Source: Aldehydirespirator sp965221605
Lineage (GTDB): Bacteria > Actinomycetota > Acidimicrobiia > Acidimicrobiales > Aldehydirespiratoraceae
Assembly (NCBI GenBank): GCA_965221605.1
Contig: CBDCSK010000009.1
Coordinates: 248,001 to 312,000 of the forward strand
Direction: 5' to 3'
Length of the DNA: 64,000 bases
Shown piece by piece: positions 25,386 to 33,898 of the stretch. The notes under the pieces are model-generated. The model did not search any database. It had not been told where the DNA came from and was given only the letters and a program-made list of their open reading frames with translations. The translations under genes and the position numbers were made by a program. Numbering within the stretch: the stretch's first letter is position 1; every line of letters begins with the position of its first letter.

Positions 25386-26561
25386 GTGGTAACGCCTCAG
25401 AGGCTCCCGCTCACGGCCCGCCAGGTGCGTGCTCTGACCCAGCCGGGACGCTACGGCGACGGCTCCCGCGGCCACGGCCTGAGCCTGCTGGTCAAGGCGA
25501 CGGCATCGGGGCGGCTCTCGAAGACCTGGAGCCAGCGCGTGCGCGTCGACGGCAAGGAGACCAGGATCGGCCTCGGCCCCTATCCGCTGGTCACCCTGGC
25601 GGAGGCCCGGGCCCGGGCCCTCGACAACGCCTTCGCCGCGAGAGCCGGCCGCCACCCCGTGGCGTCGGATGTCCCCACCTTCGCGGAGGCGGCTGAGACG
25701 GTCATCGCCCAGCGGTCGGAGATGTGGCGGTCGGCCGCGACCGCGCAGACCTGGCGCAGGCTGCTCGAGCGGTTCGCCCTGCCCGCGCTGGGGGGCCTGC
25801 GGGTGACCGAGGTCACCCGGGCCCATGTCTATGCCGTCCTGGAGGGCTGTCCCCACCGGACGTCGAGGGACCGGCTGGCCTCGATGGTTCGGGCGGTGAT
25901 GTCTTGGGCCGTGGGCGCGGGGTTCCGGGACGACGACCCCACCGCGGCGGCGCTCGCGGCGCTGCCCCGACAAGCCGTCAAGACGGTGCACCACGAGGCG
26001 ATCGCATGGTGCGACCTCCCCGATGCCCTGCTGCGGGTACGGGGCTGCGGGGCGAGGCCCTTGCTCAGGCTCGCTTGGGAGATGGTGGCGCTCACCGCCT
26101 GCCGCACAGCCGACATTCGGGGGATGACCTGGGCCGAGGCCGACCTCGACGCCGCGGTGTGGACCATCCCGCCGGACCGCTACAAGACGGGCCGCGCCCA
26201 CCGCGTGCCGCTGTCGGCGGGGGCGCTGGCGGTGCTGGAGCAGGCCCGGGACCTCAGCGGCACCGCGCCGCCTCTGGTCTTCCCCGGCAGTTCGGGCGCC
26301 AGCGGGATGCCCCCCAACGCGCTGCGCAGGCTCACCGCACGGCTCGGGGTGGGCACCGTCCACGGCCTGCGGACCGCGTTCCGGTCCTGGGCCGCCGACA
26401 CCGGGGTGCCCGACCCCGTCGCGGAGGCCGCGCTCGGCCATGTGGTCAAGGGCGTCGCAGGCGCCTACCAGCGCTCGGACCTTCTGGAGCGCCGCCGCCC
26501 GGTCATGCAGGCCTGGAGCGACCACCTGCTGTCAAGCGCCTCGGCGCCACCCTGCGGCTAG
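25386..26561 (+). CDS. Tyrosine-type site-specific integrase
   Basis: 391 residues from GTG. Residues about 8-85 form the arm-binding domain typical of P4-like integrases (LTARQVRAL, then DGKETRIGLGPYPLVTLAEAR). The core-binding domain follows. Catalytic residues are visible: Arg in LTACRTADIRGMTW near 242, Lys in DRYKTGRAH near 266, HGLRTAFRSW near 328, LGHV near 355 and the nucleophile Tyr in GAYQRSD near 363. It appears intact and marks the right border of the accessory island. No adjacent tRNA gene or att repeat was found. Confidence 0.9.
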   Translation: MVTPQRLPLTARQVRALTQPGRYGDGSRGHGLSLLVKATASGRLSKTWSQRVRVDGKETRIGLGPYPLVTLAEARARALDNAFAARAGRHPVASDVPTFAEAAETVIAQRSEMWRSAATAQTWRRLLERFALPALGGLRVTEVTRAHVYAVLEGCPHRTSRDRLASMVRAVMSWAVGAGFRDDDPTAAALAALPRQAVKTVHHEAIAWCDLPDALLRVRGCGARPLLRLAWEMVALTACRTADIRGMTWAEADLDAAVWTIPPDRYKTGRAHRVPLSAGALAVLEQARDLSGTAPPLVFPGSSGASGMPPNALRRLTARLGVGTVHGLRTAFRSWAADTGVPDPVAEAALGHVVKGVAGAYQRSDLLERRRPVMQAWSDHLLSSASAPPCG

Positions 26562-26638
26562 ACGGCACCGAAGAAGACGTTTGCAAACGCGCCGGGCAGC
26601 GCTACCCTCCCGCACGATTCCAAACCGGAACATAGTCA

Positions 26639-26671
26639 AGATGTACCACTAGGGGGCCTAGTAGTACATCT
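26639..26671. terminator. Near-perfect palindrome between convergent genes
   Basis: A 15-base left arm (26639-26653) pairs with the right arm (26657-26671) at 14 of 15 positions around a GGG loop. It lies between the ends of the integrase (+) and meaB (-), so a bidirectional terminator is the simplest reading. No T-tract follows, and the arms are AT-richer than their surroundings, so a recombination-related site is an alternative. Confidence 0.45.
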
Positions 26672-26755
26672 CCTGCCCGCTCTTGGCTGGACGCGGTGGG
26701 ATTGCTGAGCGTAGCGGACTGCCGGAGTTGGTGCCGTGGTCGGGGGCCGTGACCC

Positions 26756-27712
26756 CTACAGGGACAACAGGTCGGCTGCGGCGGACTCGGGGGTGATCTC
26801 GTCCCGTTCGACGGCCTGCTCTAGTTCGGCTCGGCGCTCTTGCAGGCCGGGGCGTGACTCGAACTGCTCCAGCAGGCCGCGTTCCAGCAGCACCTGCATC
26901 CAGGCCAGACGGCCCCCGGCCCGGCGGCGGGCCAGGCCGCCGGAGGACTCCAGCAGGCGGCGGTGCTCGACGATGCGGTCCCACAGCCCGTCCACGCCCG
27001 CACCGGTCAGCGCCGACACCGTCATCACCGGGGGCGGGCCGTCGGTGCGGGTCGGGGCCAGCAGCGGCAGGGCCCGGCGGAGCTCGGCCGCGGCCAGCCG
27101 GGCCGCCTGCTCGCCCGCACCGTCGGCCTTGTTGACGGCAAGCACGTCGGCCAGCTCCAACAGGCCCCGCTTGACCGCCTGCAGCTCGTCGCCCGCGCCG
27201 GCCAGCGCCAGCACGCACAGGCAGTCGACCGAAGCGTGCACCGCCGCCTCCGACTGGCCCACACCCATCGTCTCCACCAGCACCACGTCGTAGCCGGCCG
27301 CCTCCAGCACCGTGATCGCGTTGGGGGTGGTGCTGGTGACGCCGCCGAGCGTCCCCGCCGACGGCGACGGCCGGATGAACGCGCCCTCGTCGGCGGCCAG
27401 GCGGGCCATGCGGGTCTTGTCCCCCAGGATCGATCCGCCCGTGACCGTGCTCGACGGGTCCACGGCCAGCACACCGACCCGGTGGCCGGCCCCGGTGAGC
27501 CGGGTGCCGAGGGTGTCGATCAGCGTCGACTTGCCCGCACCGGGAACGCCGCTGACACCCACCCGGTGGGCCCCCCCGGCGTGGGGCAGCAACTCCGACA
27601 GCAGTTCCTGGGCGCGGCCGCGGTCGTCGGGCCGGGTCGACTCCACCAGGGTGATGGCCCGCCCCAGAGCGGTGCGGTCGCCCGCCAGCACGCCGGCGGC
27701 CAGGCCGGTCAC
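26756..27712 (-). CDS. meaB: Methylmalonyl-CoA mutase-associated GTPase MeaB
   Basis: 318 residues. P-loop GVPGAGKSTLIDTLG near residue 55, AVDPSSTVTGGSILGDKTRM, ETMGVGQSE and NKADG match the G3E GTPase MeaB (ArgK/LAO ATPase family), which guards adenosylcobalamin loading of methylmalonyl-CoA mutase. The GTG start lies immediately after the stop of the mutase gene with no gap, so the two are co-translated. Confidence 0.92.
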   Translation of the reverse strand: MTGLAAGVLAGDRTALGRAITLVESTRPDDRGRAQELLSELLPHAGGAHRVGVSGVPGAGKSTLIDTLGTRLTGAGHRVGVLAVDPSSTVTGGSILGDKTRMARLAADEGAFIRPSPSAGTLGGVTSTTPNAITVLEAAGYDVVLVETMGVGQSEAAVHASVDCLCVLALAGAGDELQAVKRGLLELADVLAVNKADGAGEQAARLAAAELRRALPLLAPTRTDGPPPVMTVSALTGAGVDGLWDRIVEHRRLLESSGGLARRRAGGRLAWMQVLLERGLLEQFESRPGLQERRAELEQAVERDEITPESAAADLLSL

Positions 27713-29899
27713 CTAGAGCAACTCCAGCAGCTGGGCGGCGGCGGCGGCTATCACCGTTCCGGGCTGGTACACCGCCACCGCGCCCGCGGCCAGCAGCGCG
27801 TCGACGTCGGCGTCGGGGACGACCCCGCCGACGACGATGGCGATGTCGTCGCGCTCGAGCCGGTCCAAAGCGCGGCGCAGCTCCGGCACCAGGGTCAGAT
27901 GCCCGGCGGCCAGCGACGACACCCCGACCACATGGACGTCGGCCTCGACGGCCTGGCGGGCGACCTCGTCCGGCGTGGCGAACAGCGGCCCCACGTCGAC
28001 GTCGAAACCGAGGTCGGCGAAGGCGGTGGCGATCACCTTCTGACCCCGGTCGTGGCCGTCCTGGCCGACCTTGGCCACCAGGATCCGGGGCCGGCGGCCG
28101 CGGCGGGCCGCGAAGTCGTCCACCCGGCTGCGCACGGCGTTGATCCCACCGGCCCCGGCCCCGCCACCGTCGCCAGAATCAAAGCCAGAGGCCTCGTTGC
28201 GGTACACGCCCTCCACCGATCGGATCTCTGCCACATGACGACCGTAGACGGTTTCGAGCGCGTCGCTGATCTCCCCCACCGTCGCATGGGCCCGGGCAGC
28301 GTCGATCGACAAGGCCAGCAGGTTCCCCGAACCGCTGCGAGCGGCCGCCGTCAACGCCCCCAAGGCAGCCCGCAGAGGCCCGGCGTCCCGCTCAGAACGC
28401 AACCGTTCCAGCCGGGCAACCTGGGCCCGCCGCACCTCGGCGTTGTCGATCCGCCGCACCTCCACCGCCGCACCCGCACCCGCACCCGCACCCGCGCCAT
28501 CCTCGACCCGGTACCGGTTCACGCCGATCACGGCCTGGCGGCCCGAGTCGATCCGGGCCTGGGTGCGGGCCGCAGCCTCCTCGATGCGCAGCTTGGGAAG
28601 GCCGTTGGAGATGGCCGCAGCCATCCCGCCCAACTCCTCCACCTCGCAGATGTGGTCCCACGCCCGATCGGCCAGCAGCCTGGTGAGCCGCTCCACGTGA
28701 TAGCTGCCGCCCCACGGGTCCACCGTCCGGGTGATCCCCGACTCGTGCTGGAGGAACAGCTGGGTGTTGCGGGCGATGCGGGCCGAGAAGTCGGTGGGCA
28801 GGGCCAGCGCCTCGTCGAAGGCGTTGGTGTGCAGCGACTGGGTGTGGCCCTGCACCGCGGCCATGGCCTCCACGCAGGTGCGGACCACGTTGTTGTAGGG
28901 ATCCTGGGCGGTGAGGCTCCAGCCGCTGGTCTGGCAGTGGGTCCGCAGGCACAGCGAGCGGGGGTCCCGGGGCTCGAACCGGCTCATCAGCCGGGTCCAC
29001 AGCAGGCGGGCGGCCCGCAGCTTGGCCACCTCCATGAAGAAGTTCATGCCCACGCACCAGAAGAAGCTCAGCCGGGGCGCGAACTCGTCGATGCCGAGCC
29101 CGGCGGCGAGCCCGGCCCGGGCGTACTCCACGCCGTCGGCGAGGGTGTAGGCCAACTCGATGTCGAGGGTGGCCCCGGCCTCCTGCATGTGGTAGCCGGA
29201 GACCGAGATCGAGTTGAACCTCGGCATCCGCTCGGCGGTGAATGCGATGATGTCGGCCACGATCCGCATCGACGGCGCCGGCGGGTAGATGAACGTGTTG
29301 CGGACCATGAACTCCTTGAGGATGTCGTTCTGGATGGTCCCGGCGAGCTGCTCGGGCTTGACTCCCTGCTCCTCGGCGGCCACCACGTAGAGGGCCAGAA
29401 CGGGGAGCACCGCGCCGTTCATGGTCATCGACACGGTCATCTGGTCGAGGGGGATGCCGTCGAACAGGACCCGCATGTCGAGGATCGAGTCGATGGCCAC
29501 CCCGGCCATGCCCACGTCGCCGGCCACCCTGGGGTTGTCGGAGTCGTAGCCCCGGTGGGTGGGCAGGTCGAAGGCGACCGAGAGGCCCCGCTGGCCGGCG
29601 GCCAGGTTGCGCCGGTAGAAGGCGTTGGACTCCTCGGCGGTGGAGAACCCGGCGTACTGGCGGATCGTCCACGGCCGGGTCACGTACATGGTGGGATAGG
29701 GCCCCCGCACGAACGGGGGCAGGCCCGGGTAGCTGCCCACGAAGTCGGCGCCCTCAAGGTCGGACGAAACGGCCAGCGGCGGGACCGGGATGCCCTCGGG
29801 CGTCTCGAAGACGGGGCCGTCGGTGGGCACGGCAGCCGGGCGGGCCGCGGCATCGCCGTCGCGAAGCTCGACCCGAGAGAAGTCGGGGATCGTGGTCAC
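27713..29899 (-). CDS. mutB: Methylmalonyl-CoA mutase, large (catalytic plus B12) chain
   Basis: 728 residues. The catalytic barrel includes RGPYPTMYVTRPWTIRQYAG near 65 and DLPTHRGYDSDN near 117, with TVSMTMNGAVLPVLALYV near 155. The C-terminal cobalamin domain has VGQDGHDRGQKVIATAF near 607, with the cobalt-ligating His, and SSLAAGH. It converts methylmalonyl-CoA and succinyl-CoA in propionate metabolism. A short Gly-Ala repeat (DGAGAGAGAGAA, near 474) encoded by a six-base tandem repeat is inserted before the linker. A single long chain is present; no small MutA partner gene is adjacent. Confidence 0.93.
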   Translation of the reverse strand: MTTIPDFSRVELRDGDAAARPAAVPTDGPVFETPEGIPVPPLAVSSDLEGADFVGSYPGLPPFVRGPYPTMYVTRPWTIRQYAGFSTAEESNAFYRRNLAAGQRGLSVAFDLPTHRGYDSDNPRVAGDVGMAGVAIDSILDMRVLFDGIPLDQMTVSMTMNGAVLPVLALYVVAAEEQGVKPEQLAGTIQNDILKEFMVRNTFIYPPAPSMRIVADIIAFTAERMPRFNSISVSGYHMQEAGATLDIELAYTLADGVEYARAGLAAGLGIDEFAPRLSFFWCVGMNFFMEVAKLRAARLLWTRLMSRFEPRDPRSLCLRTHCQTSGWSLTAQDPYNNVVRTCVEAMAAVQGHTQSLHTNAFDEALALPTDFSARIARNTQLFLQHESGITRTVDPWGGSYHVERLTRLLADRAWDHICEVEELGGMAAAISNGLPKLRIEEAAARTQARIDSGRQAVIGVNRYRVEDGAGAGAGAGAAVEVRRIDNAEVRRAQVARLERLRSERDAGPLRAALGALTAAARSGSGNLLALSIDAARAHATVGEISDALETVYGRHVAEIRSVEGVYRNEASGFDSGDGGGAGAGGINAVRSRVDDFAARRGRRPRILVAKVGQDGHDRGQKVIATAFADLGFDVDVGPLFATPDEVARQAVEADVHVVGVSSLAAGHLTLVPELRRALDRLERDDIAIVVGGVVPDADVDALLAAGAVAVYQPGTVIAAAAAQLLELL

Positions 29900-29912
29900 A
29901 GCCTCTCCCCCG

Positions 29913-30170
29913 TTATAGGAGGTCGTTCAGGTCGATGACCATGAGCACGGACAGCAGCACGATTATCCCCGCGTTGAGCGCGGTTATCAGCCACCGGTAC
30001 CGGTGCCTGGTCCGCTGGAAGCGCCGGATGCTCAAGACGTTGAACACGATGGCGACCGAGCCGACGGCCAGACCGATTCCCGAGCCCACTCCCGAGGCGA
30101 TGCCGGCTGCGGGCAGCAGCCACGGGAACAGCACGTAGAACAGGAAGCAGCGGACCCCCGACACCACCAC
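29913..30170 (-). CDS. Small membrane protein
   Basis: 85 residues with hydrophobic segments near 5-45 and 61-80, so two or three membrane helices, separated by the basic loop RRFQRTRHRYR. The frame remains open upstream through a Pro-rich stretch (RIPPPPVPAAPTPARPSG) that has no good start codon, so the true N-terminus may be longer. It lies 13 bases upstream of mutB. Function unknown. Confidence 0.55.
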   Translation of the reverse strand: MVVSGVRCFLFYVLFPWLLPAAGIASGVGSGIGLAVGSVAIVFNVLSIRRFQRTRHRYRWLITALNAGIIVLLSVLMVIDLNDLL

Positions 30171-30317
30171 CGACAGGCTGAAGACCCCGCTCGGTCGGGC
30201 CGGCGTCGGGGCTGCCGGGACGGGAGGTGGCGGGATCCGCGGCCGCGGTCACCGCCATAGCGTGCCACGCGCCGAGCGAAGCACCACCGCGTCCTGCCGG
30301 GGCGGCCCCGGATGCGG

Positions 30318-31254
30318 CTATGGGGCCGCGGCCGACACGAGACGGGCCGTCTCGGCTATGGCGTCGTCCAGCGGTGTGGGTTCCATGTCTCCCAGCAGTT
30401 CTGCCAGTCCGGCGGGCGACAGGGCCTGAGCGAACGGCAGCGGGTCGCCGTCCACGTCGAGGTCGTTGAAGCCGGTAACGCTGCGGACCCGCTCCACGAA
30501 GTCGTCGATCGACGTCACATGGCCCCGTAGATTCACCGCGGGCGCGGCCGGAGCATCGAAGTCGACCCGGGAGGCCGCGATGAACGCTCGGGCCACGTCG
30601 GGCGCGTAATGGAAGTCGGTCACTCCCCCGTACCCCACCGTGTACGGCTCACCCCGCACCGCGCTGTAAATGGCCGCGGTCGGCGCGGAGGTGACGCCCT
30701 GATCCCGGCCGGCCCCATAAACGGTGAACGGGCGCAGCCCCACCGAGGCGAGCCCGTGGTCGGCCGCGAACACCGCGGCAGTCTGCTCGTTGGCCACCTT
30801 GTAGGCGCCGTACAGGGTGGCCGGCTTGGGGAGCGCGTCCGGTCCGAGCATGGGCTCGGGATAGAGCTCCGGCGGTCCGTAGATGGCGGCACTCGAGGCG
30901 TAGGCCACCGGCGAGATGCCGTGCTCCACCGCCGCCTCGAACACGTTCACAGTTCCCTGCACGTTGACGGCCGCGCCGGCGCTGGGATCGGCCCGGCAGA
31001 AGGGCACCTGAAGCGCGGCGAGATGGATCACCCGGTCCACGCCGGACATGGCCTCGACCACCGCAGCCCGGTCGACGATGTCGCCGACCACCCGGCGGAA
31101 GTCCAGCGGGGCGGCCGCCGGCGATGAGACGGTGCCGGCTGTCGTTGGCGCCGAGGTCGAATGTGGTGACCTCGGCGCCCTCGTCGAGCAGGAGACGCAC
31201 CGTCCACGCGCCGATGCACCCGTCGGCGCCGGTGACAAGGAAGTGCTCGGCCAT
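30318..31254 (-). CDS. NAD-dependent epimerase/dehydratase (one frameshift)
   Basis: The N-terminus, MAEHFLVTGADGCIGAWTV, lies in one frame and the rest, from APLDFRRVVGDIVDRAAVV on, in another; the frames join near 31105-31125 if one extra base is removed. The restored protein of about 311 residues is an extended SDR: GADGCIGA for NAD, HLAALQVPF, YASSAAIYGPPELYPE, and YGAYKVANE with the catalytic Tyr and Lys. It probably acts on a nucleotide sugar or related hydroxyl compound. The ATG overlaps the stop of the upstream SDR (TGATG). Confidence 0.75.
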
Positions 31255-31967
31255 CAGTAGGTCGCCCTCCCGCCGGAGATGTCGTAGCACGCGCCGGTGC
31301 TGAACGAGCAGTCCTCCGAGCACAGCCAGCCGACCAGGGCGGCCACCTCCTCGGGGCTGGCCCAGACGCCCCATGGGGATCTTCGAGAGCATGTAGTCCA
31401 GCACCTCCGGCGCGGTGGCGAGGTTCATGGGGGTGGCTATCACCGCCGGCGCGATCGAGTTGACGATCACGCCGGTAGTGGCCAGCTCCTTGGCCACTGA
31501 CTTGGTCATCGCGATGACGGCGCCCTTGCTGGTGGAGTAGGCGCTGAGGTTCGGGTTGCCCTCCTTGCCGGCGATGCTGGCGATGTTGACGACCCGGCCC
31601 CCAGCCCCGCTCGACCATGCCGCCCACGGTGGCCTGCATCACAGTTGAAGATCCCGGTGACGTTCACCCTCAGCGTGCGCTCCCATTCGTCAGCGGGGGT
31701 TTCGAGCAGCGGGACGTTGGGCCCGACGATGCCGGCGGACTGAACGACGATGTCCATCTGATCGATGCCGTCGATGGCCCGCACCGCGGCGGCGTCGGTC
31801 ACGTCCACCTCGTGTATGGCCTCCAGCTCATCGGCCCGGTCGGCCATGTCGCCGGCGTGCAGGTCCACCGCGGCGACCCGGCAGCCGTAGGACAGCAGAC
31901 GGTCCACGCAGGCCGCACCGATCCCTGATCCGGCGCCGGTTACCAGCGCTCTGCGTTCCACGGTCAT
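31254..31967 (-). CDS. Short-chain dehydrogenase, three single-base frameshifts
   Basis: The product starts MTVERRALVTGAGSGIG and ends STGACYDISGGRATY, but the coding path changes frame near 31643, 31612 and 31370. Each is corrected by removing one base. The corrected 711-base gene has exactly the length of its neighbour at 31991-32701 and is about 60-70 percent similar by eye, with YSTSK as the catalytic Tyr and Lys. It looks like a real gene carrying sequence errors, though a recently lost paralogue is possible. It overlaps the epimerase. Confidence 0.7.
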
Positions 31968-31990
31968 CGTCTGCCTCCCGGTGTTCCTCG

Positions 31991-32701
31991 TCAGTATGTA
32001 GCCCGGCCGCCGGTGATGTCGTAGCAGGCGCCGGTGCTGAACGTGCACTCCTCCGAGCACAGCCAGCCCACCAGCGCGGCGACCTCCTCCGGCTGGCACA
32101 TCCGGCCCATCGGGATCTTGGCCACCATGAAGTCCAAGACCTCTTGCGACGCGGGGCCTATTAGCGGGGTGTCGGTGACGGTCGGGGCCACCGCGTTGAC
32201 CAGCACGCCGGAGGTGGCCAGCTCCTTGGCCACCGACTTGGTCAGCGCGATTACCGCGCCTTTGCTGGCCGAGTACGCCGACTGGGCCGGGTTGCCCTCC
32301 TTGCCGGCGATGCTGGCCACGTTGACGACCCGGCCCCATCCCCGCCGCACCATCGAAGGCAAGGTGGCCCTCATCACGTTGACCACGCCCGAGACGTTGA
32401 CAGCCATGACCCGGTCCCAGTCGGCGGGCGACACCTCCGTCAGCGGCACGATCGGCCCGGCGATGGCCGCGCACTGCACCACGATGTCGATCTCGTCGAT
32501 GTCGTCGATGGCGTTCACTGAGTCGGCGTCGGCCACGTCGATCTCGACGATGGCCCGAAGGTCACGGACCCGCTCCGCCATCCGGCCGGCCCGCAGGTCC
32601 ACGGCGATCACCCGGTGGCCCCGATCGAGGAGCAGGTCGACACACGCATAGCCGATCCCCGACCCGGCGCCGGTCACCAGCGCCGTGCGGCCGGCAGTCA
32701 T
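31991..32701 (-). CDS. Short-chain dehydrogenase, intact paralogue
   Basis: 236 residues from ATG at 32701: TGAGSGIGYACVDLLL for cofactor, QCAAIAG in place of the usual NNAG, NVASIAGKEGNP with the catalytic Ser, YSASK with Tyr and Lys, and STGACYDITGGRATY at the end. The Asp at the end of strand 2 (VIAVDLRAG) favours NAD over NADP. It is the tandem paralogue of the gene that follows; the two are 23 bases apart. Confidence 0.85.
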   Translation of the reverse strand: MTAGRTALVTGAGSGIGYACVDLLLDRGHRVIAVDLRAGRMAERVRDLRAIVEIDVADADSVNAIDDIDEIDIVVQCAAIAGPIVPLTEVSPADWDRVMAVNVSGVVNVMRATLPSMVRRGWGRVVNVASIAGKEGNPAQSAYSASKGAVIALTKSVAKELATSGVLVNAVAPTVTDTPLIGPASQEVLDFMVAKIPMGRMCQPEEVAALVGWLCSEECTFSTGACYDITGGRATY

Positions 32702-32846
32702 GGCTTCTCTGGGCAGGACACGCGGCCTGATGGTAGAGGGTCGCCCGGGTGCTACCGCCACAGGGCCCGCCCCGTCAGAACGTGCGCGGCGCTCGGCCGG
32801 CTGCTTCACTGATGGCCCACTGCTGCCGCGACTGGAGGAACGAGAC

Positions 32847-33254
32847 ATGGCGGCCAACATCACGAAGGCGGGCTTCGATCTGGGGATCGTCACCACCAAC
32901 GGCGACGCCATGCTCGAGTTCTACCGGGATGTCGTGGGTCTCGAGTTCGAGGCCACGTTGGCGCTGGAGGCCATCGGGATCGCGCGGATGGACCGCCTGC
33001 TCTGCAACGACAGCGTGCTGAAGTTGGTGACGCCCACCACCGACGTGCCGCCCGGTCCCACCGGAGGCATCACCGGATGCACCGGTCTGCGGTACTTCAC
33101 CCTCTCGGTGGACGATGTCCATGCTGCGGTGGCCGACTGCGAAGCGGCCGGCGCACCCGTCGTGTGGCCCCCGACGGAGAGCCGTCCGGGCGTGACGATC
33201 GCCATGGTGGAGGATCCCGACGGCAACTGGGTCGAGTTCATCCGGATGTCCTGA
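32847..33254 (+). CDS. VOC/glyoxalase-family protein
   Basis: 135 residues from ATG at 32847, preceded by GGAGG at 32834-32838. Two beta-alpha-beta-beta-beta modules are apparent: FDLGIVTTNGDAMLEFYRDV and YFTLSVDDVHAAVADCEAAG, ending AMVEDPDGNWVEFIRM. The Glu of WVEF is a typical metal ligand; the first-module ligand is less clear. Substrate unknown. Confidence 0.8.
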   Translation: MAANITKAGFDLGIVTTNGDAMLEFYRDVVGLEFEATLALEAIGIARMDRLLCNDSVLKLVTPTTDVPPGPTGGITGCTGLRYFTLSVDDVHAAVADCEAAGAPVVWPPTESRPGVTIAMVEDPDGNWVEFIRMS

Positions 33255-33308
33255 TCGAACGCGGACGGAGCGCACCTCGAACGACGATCAAGCACTACGC
33301 TGCGCCGC

Positions 33309-33818
33309 GTGACCGCCAGGAAGCGGCAGGCCTGGAACTACACCCCCGAGTTGCCGCTGCGGTCGGCTCCGTTCTGGTCGGTCCTCTACTTCGGGGCCGG
33401 GCACTGGCTGCTGCATCGCAGGCCGGTCTATACCCACGTCCACTCCTGGCATCACCGCAACATGAACATCGGCCCGTGGTCGGGCCTGTCCATGCACCCC
33501 CTCGAGCACGTGATCCTCTACAGCGACATCCTGGTGCTGCTGGTGGTGCCGTCGAGCCCGGTCCACATGCTGTTCGCGATCATGCACCACACGGTGGGGG
33601 CGCCGATGAGCCACACCGGCTACGACGCGGTCCGGCTCCCGGCCCGCCAGCGCTTCGAGTTGGGGGACTTCCACCATCAGCTCCACCACCGCTTCATCGA
33701 GTGCAACTACGGCGGGCTCGAGTCGCCCCTCGACGAGTTGATCGGCTCGTTCCACGACGGCACGCCCACCGGCGACGAGATGGTGACCGAGCGCCTGCGC
33801 CGCCTGCAGGAAGCTTGA
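33309..33818 (+). CDS. Fatty acid hydroxylase/sterol desaturase-like protein, short
   Basis: 169 residues from GTG with the histidine boxes of the membrane di-iron family: GHWLLHR, HSWHHRN, MHHTVG and DFHHQLHHRF. Family proteins usually have about 250-300 residues with two or more N-terminal membrane helices; here only the histidine-rich core remains with limited hydrophobic sequence (HVILYSDILVLLVVP). It may be a short subtype or truncated at the 5' end. Confidence 0.7.
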   Translation: MTARKRQAWNYTPELPLRSAPFWSVLYFGAGHWLLHRRPVYTHVHSWHHRNMNIGPWSGLSMHPLEHVILYSDILVLLVVPSSPVHMLFAIMHHTVGAPMSHTGYDAVRLPARQRFELGDFHHQLHHRFIECNYGGLESPLDELIGSFHDGTPTGDEMVTERLRRLQEA

Positions 33819-33898
33819 CGGCCCCCGGCAGTCGGCGGTGCACCCTCCCGGCTGTCGTCTGGATCGACAACGGGGTTTCACCGGCGTCTTGCGGAGGG

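Noticed and set aside
26963..29938. Plus-strand open frame of 991 codons
   Set aside because: It is antisense to meaB and mutB, both with complete family motifs; the translation is rich in Arg, Gly, His and Pro, as expected from a high-GC shadow frame.
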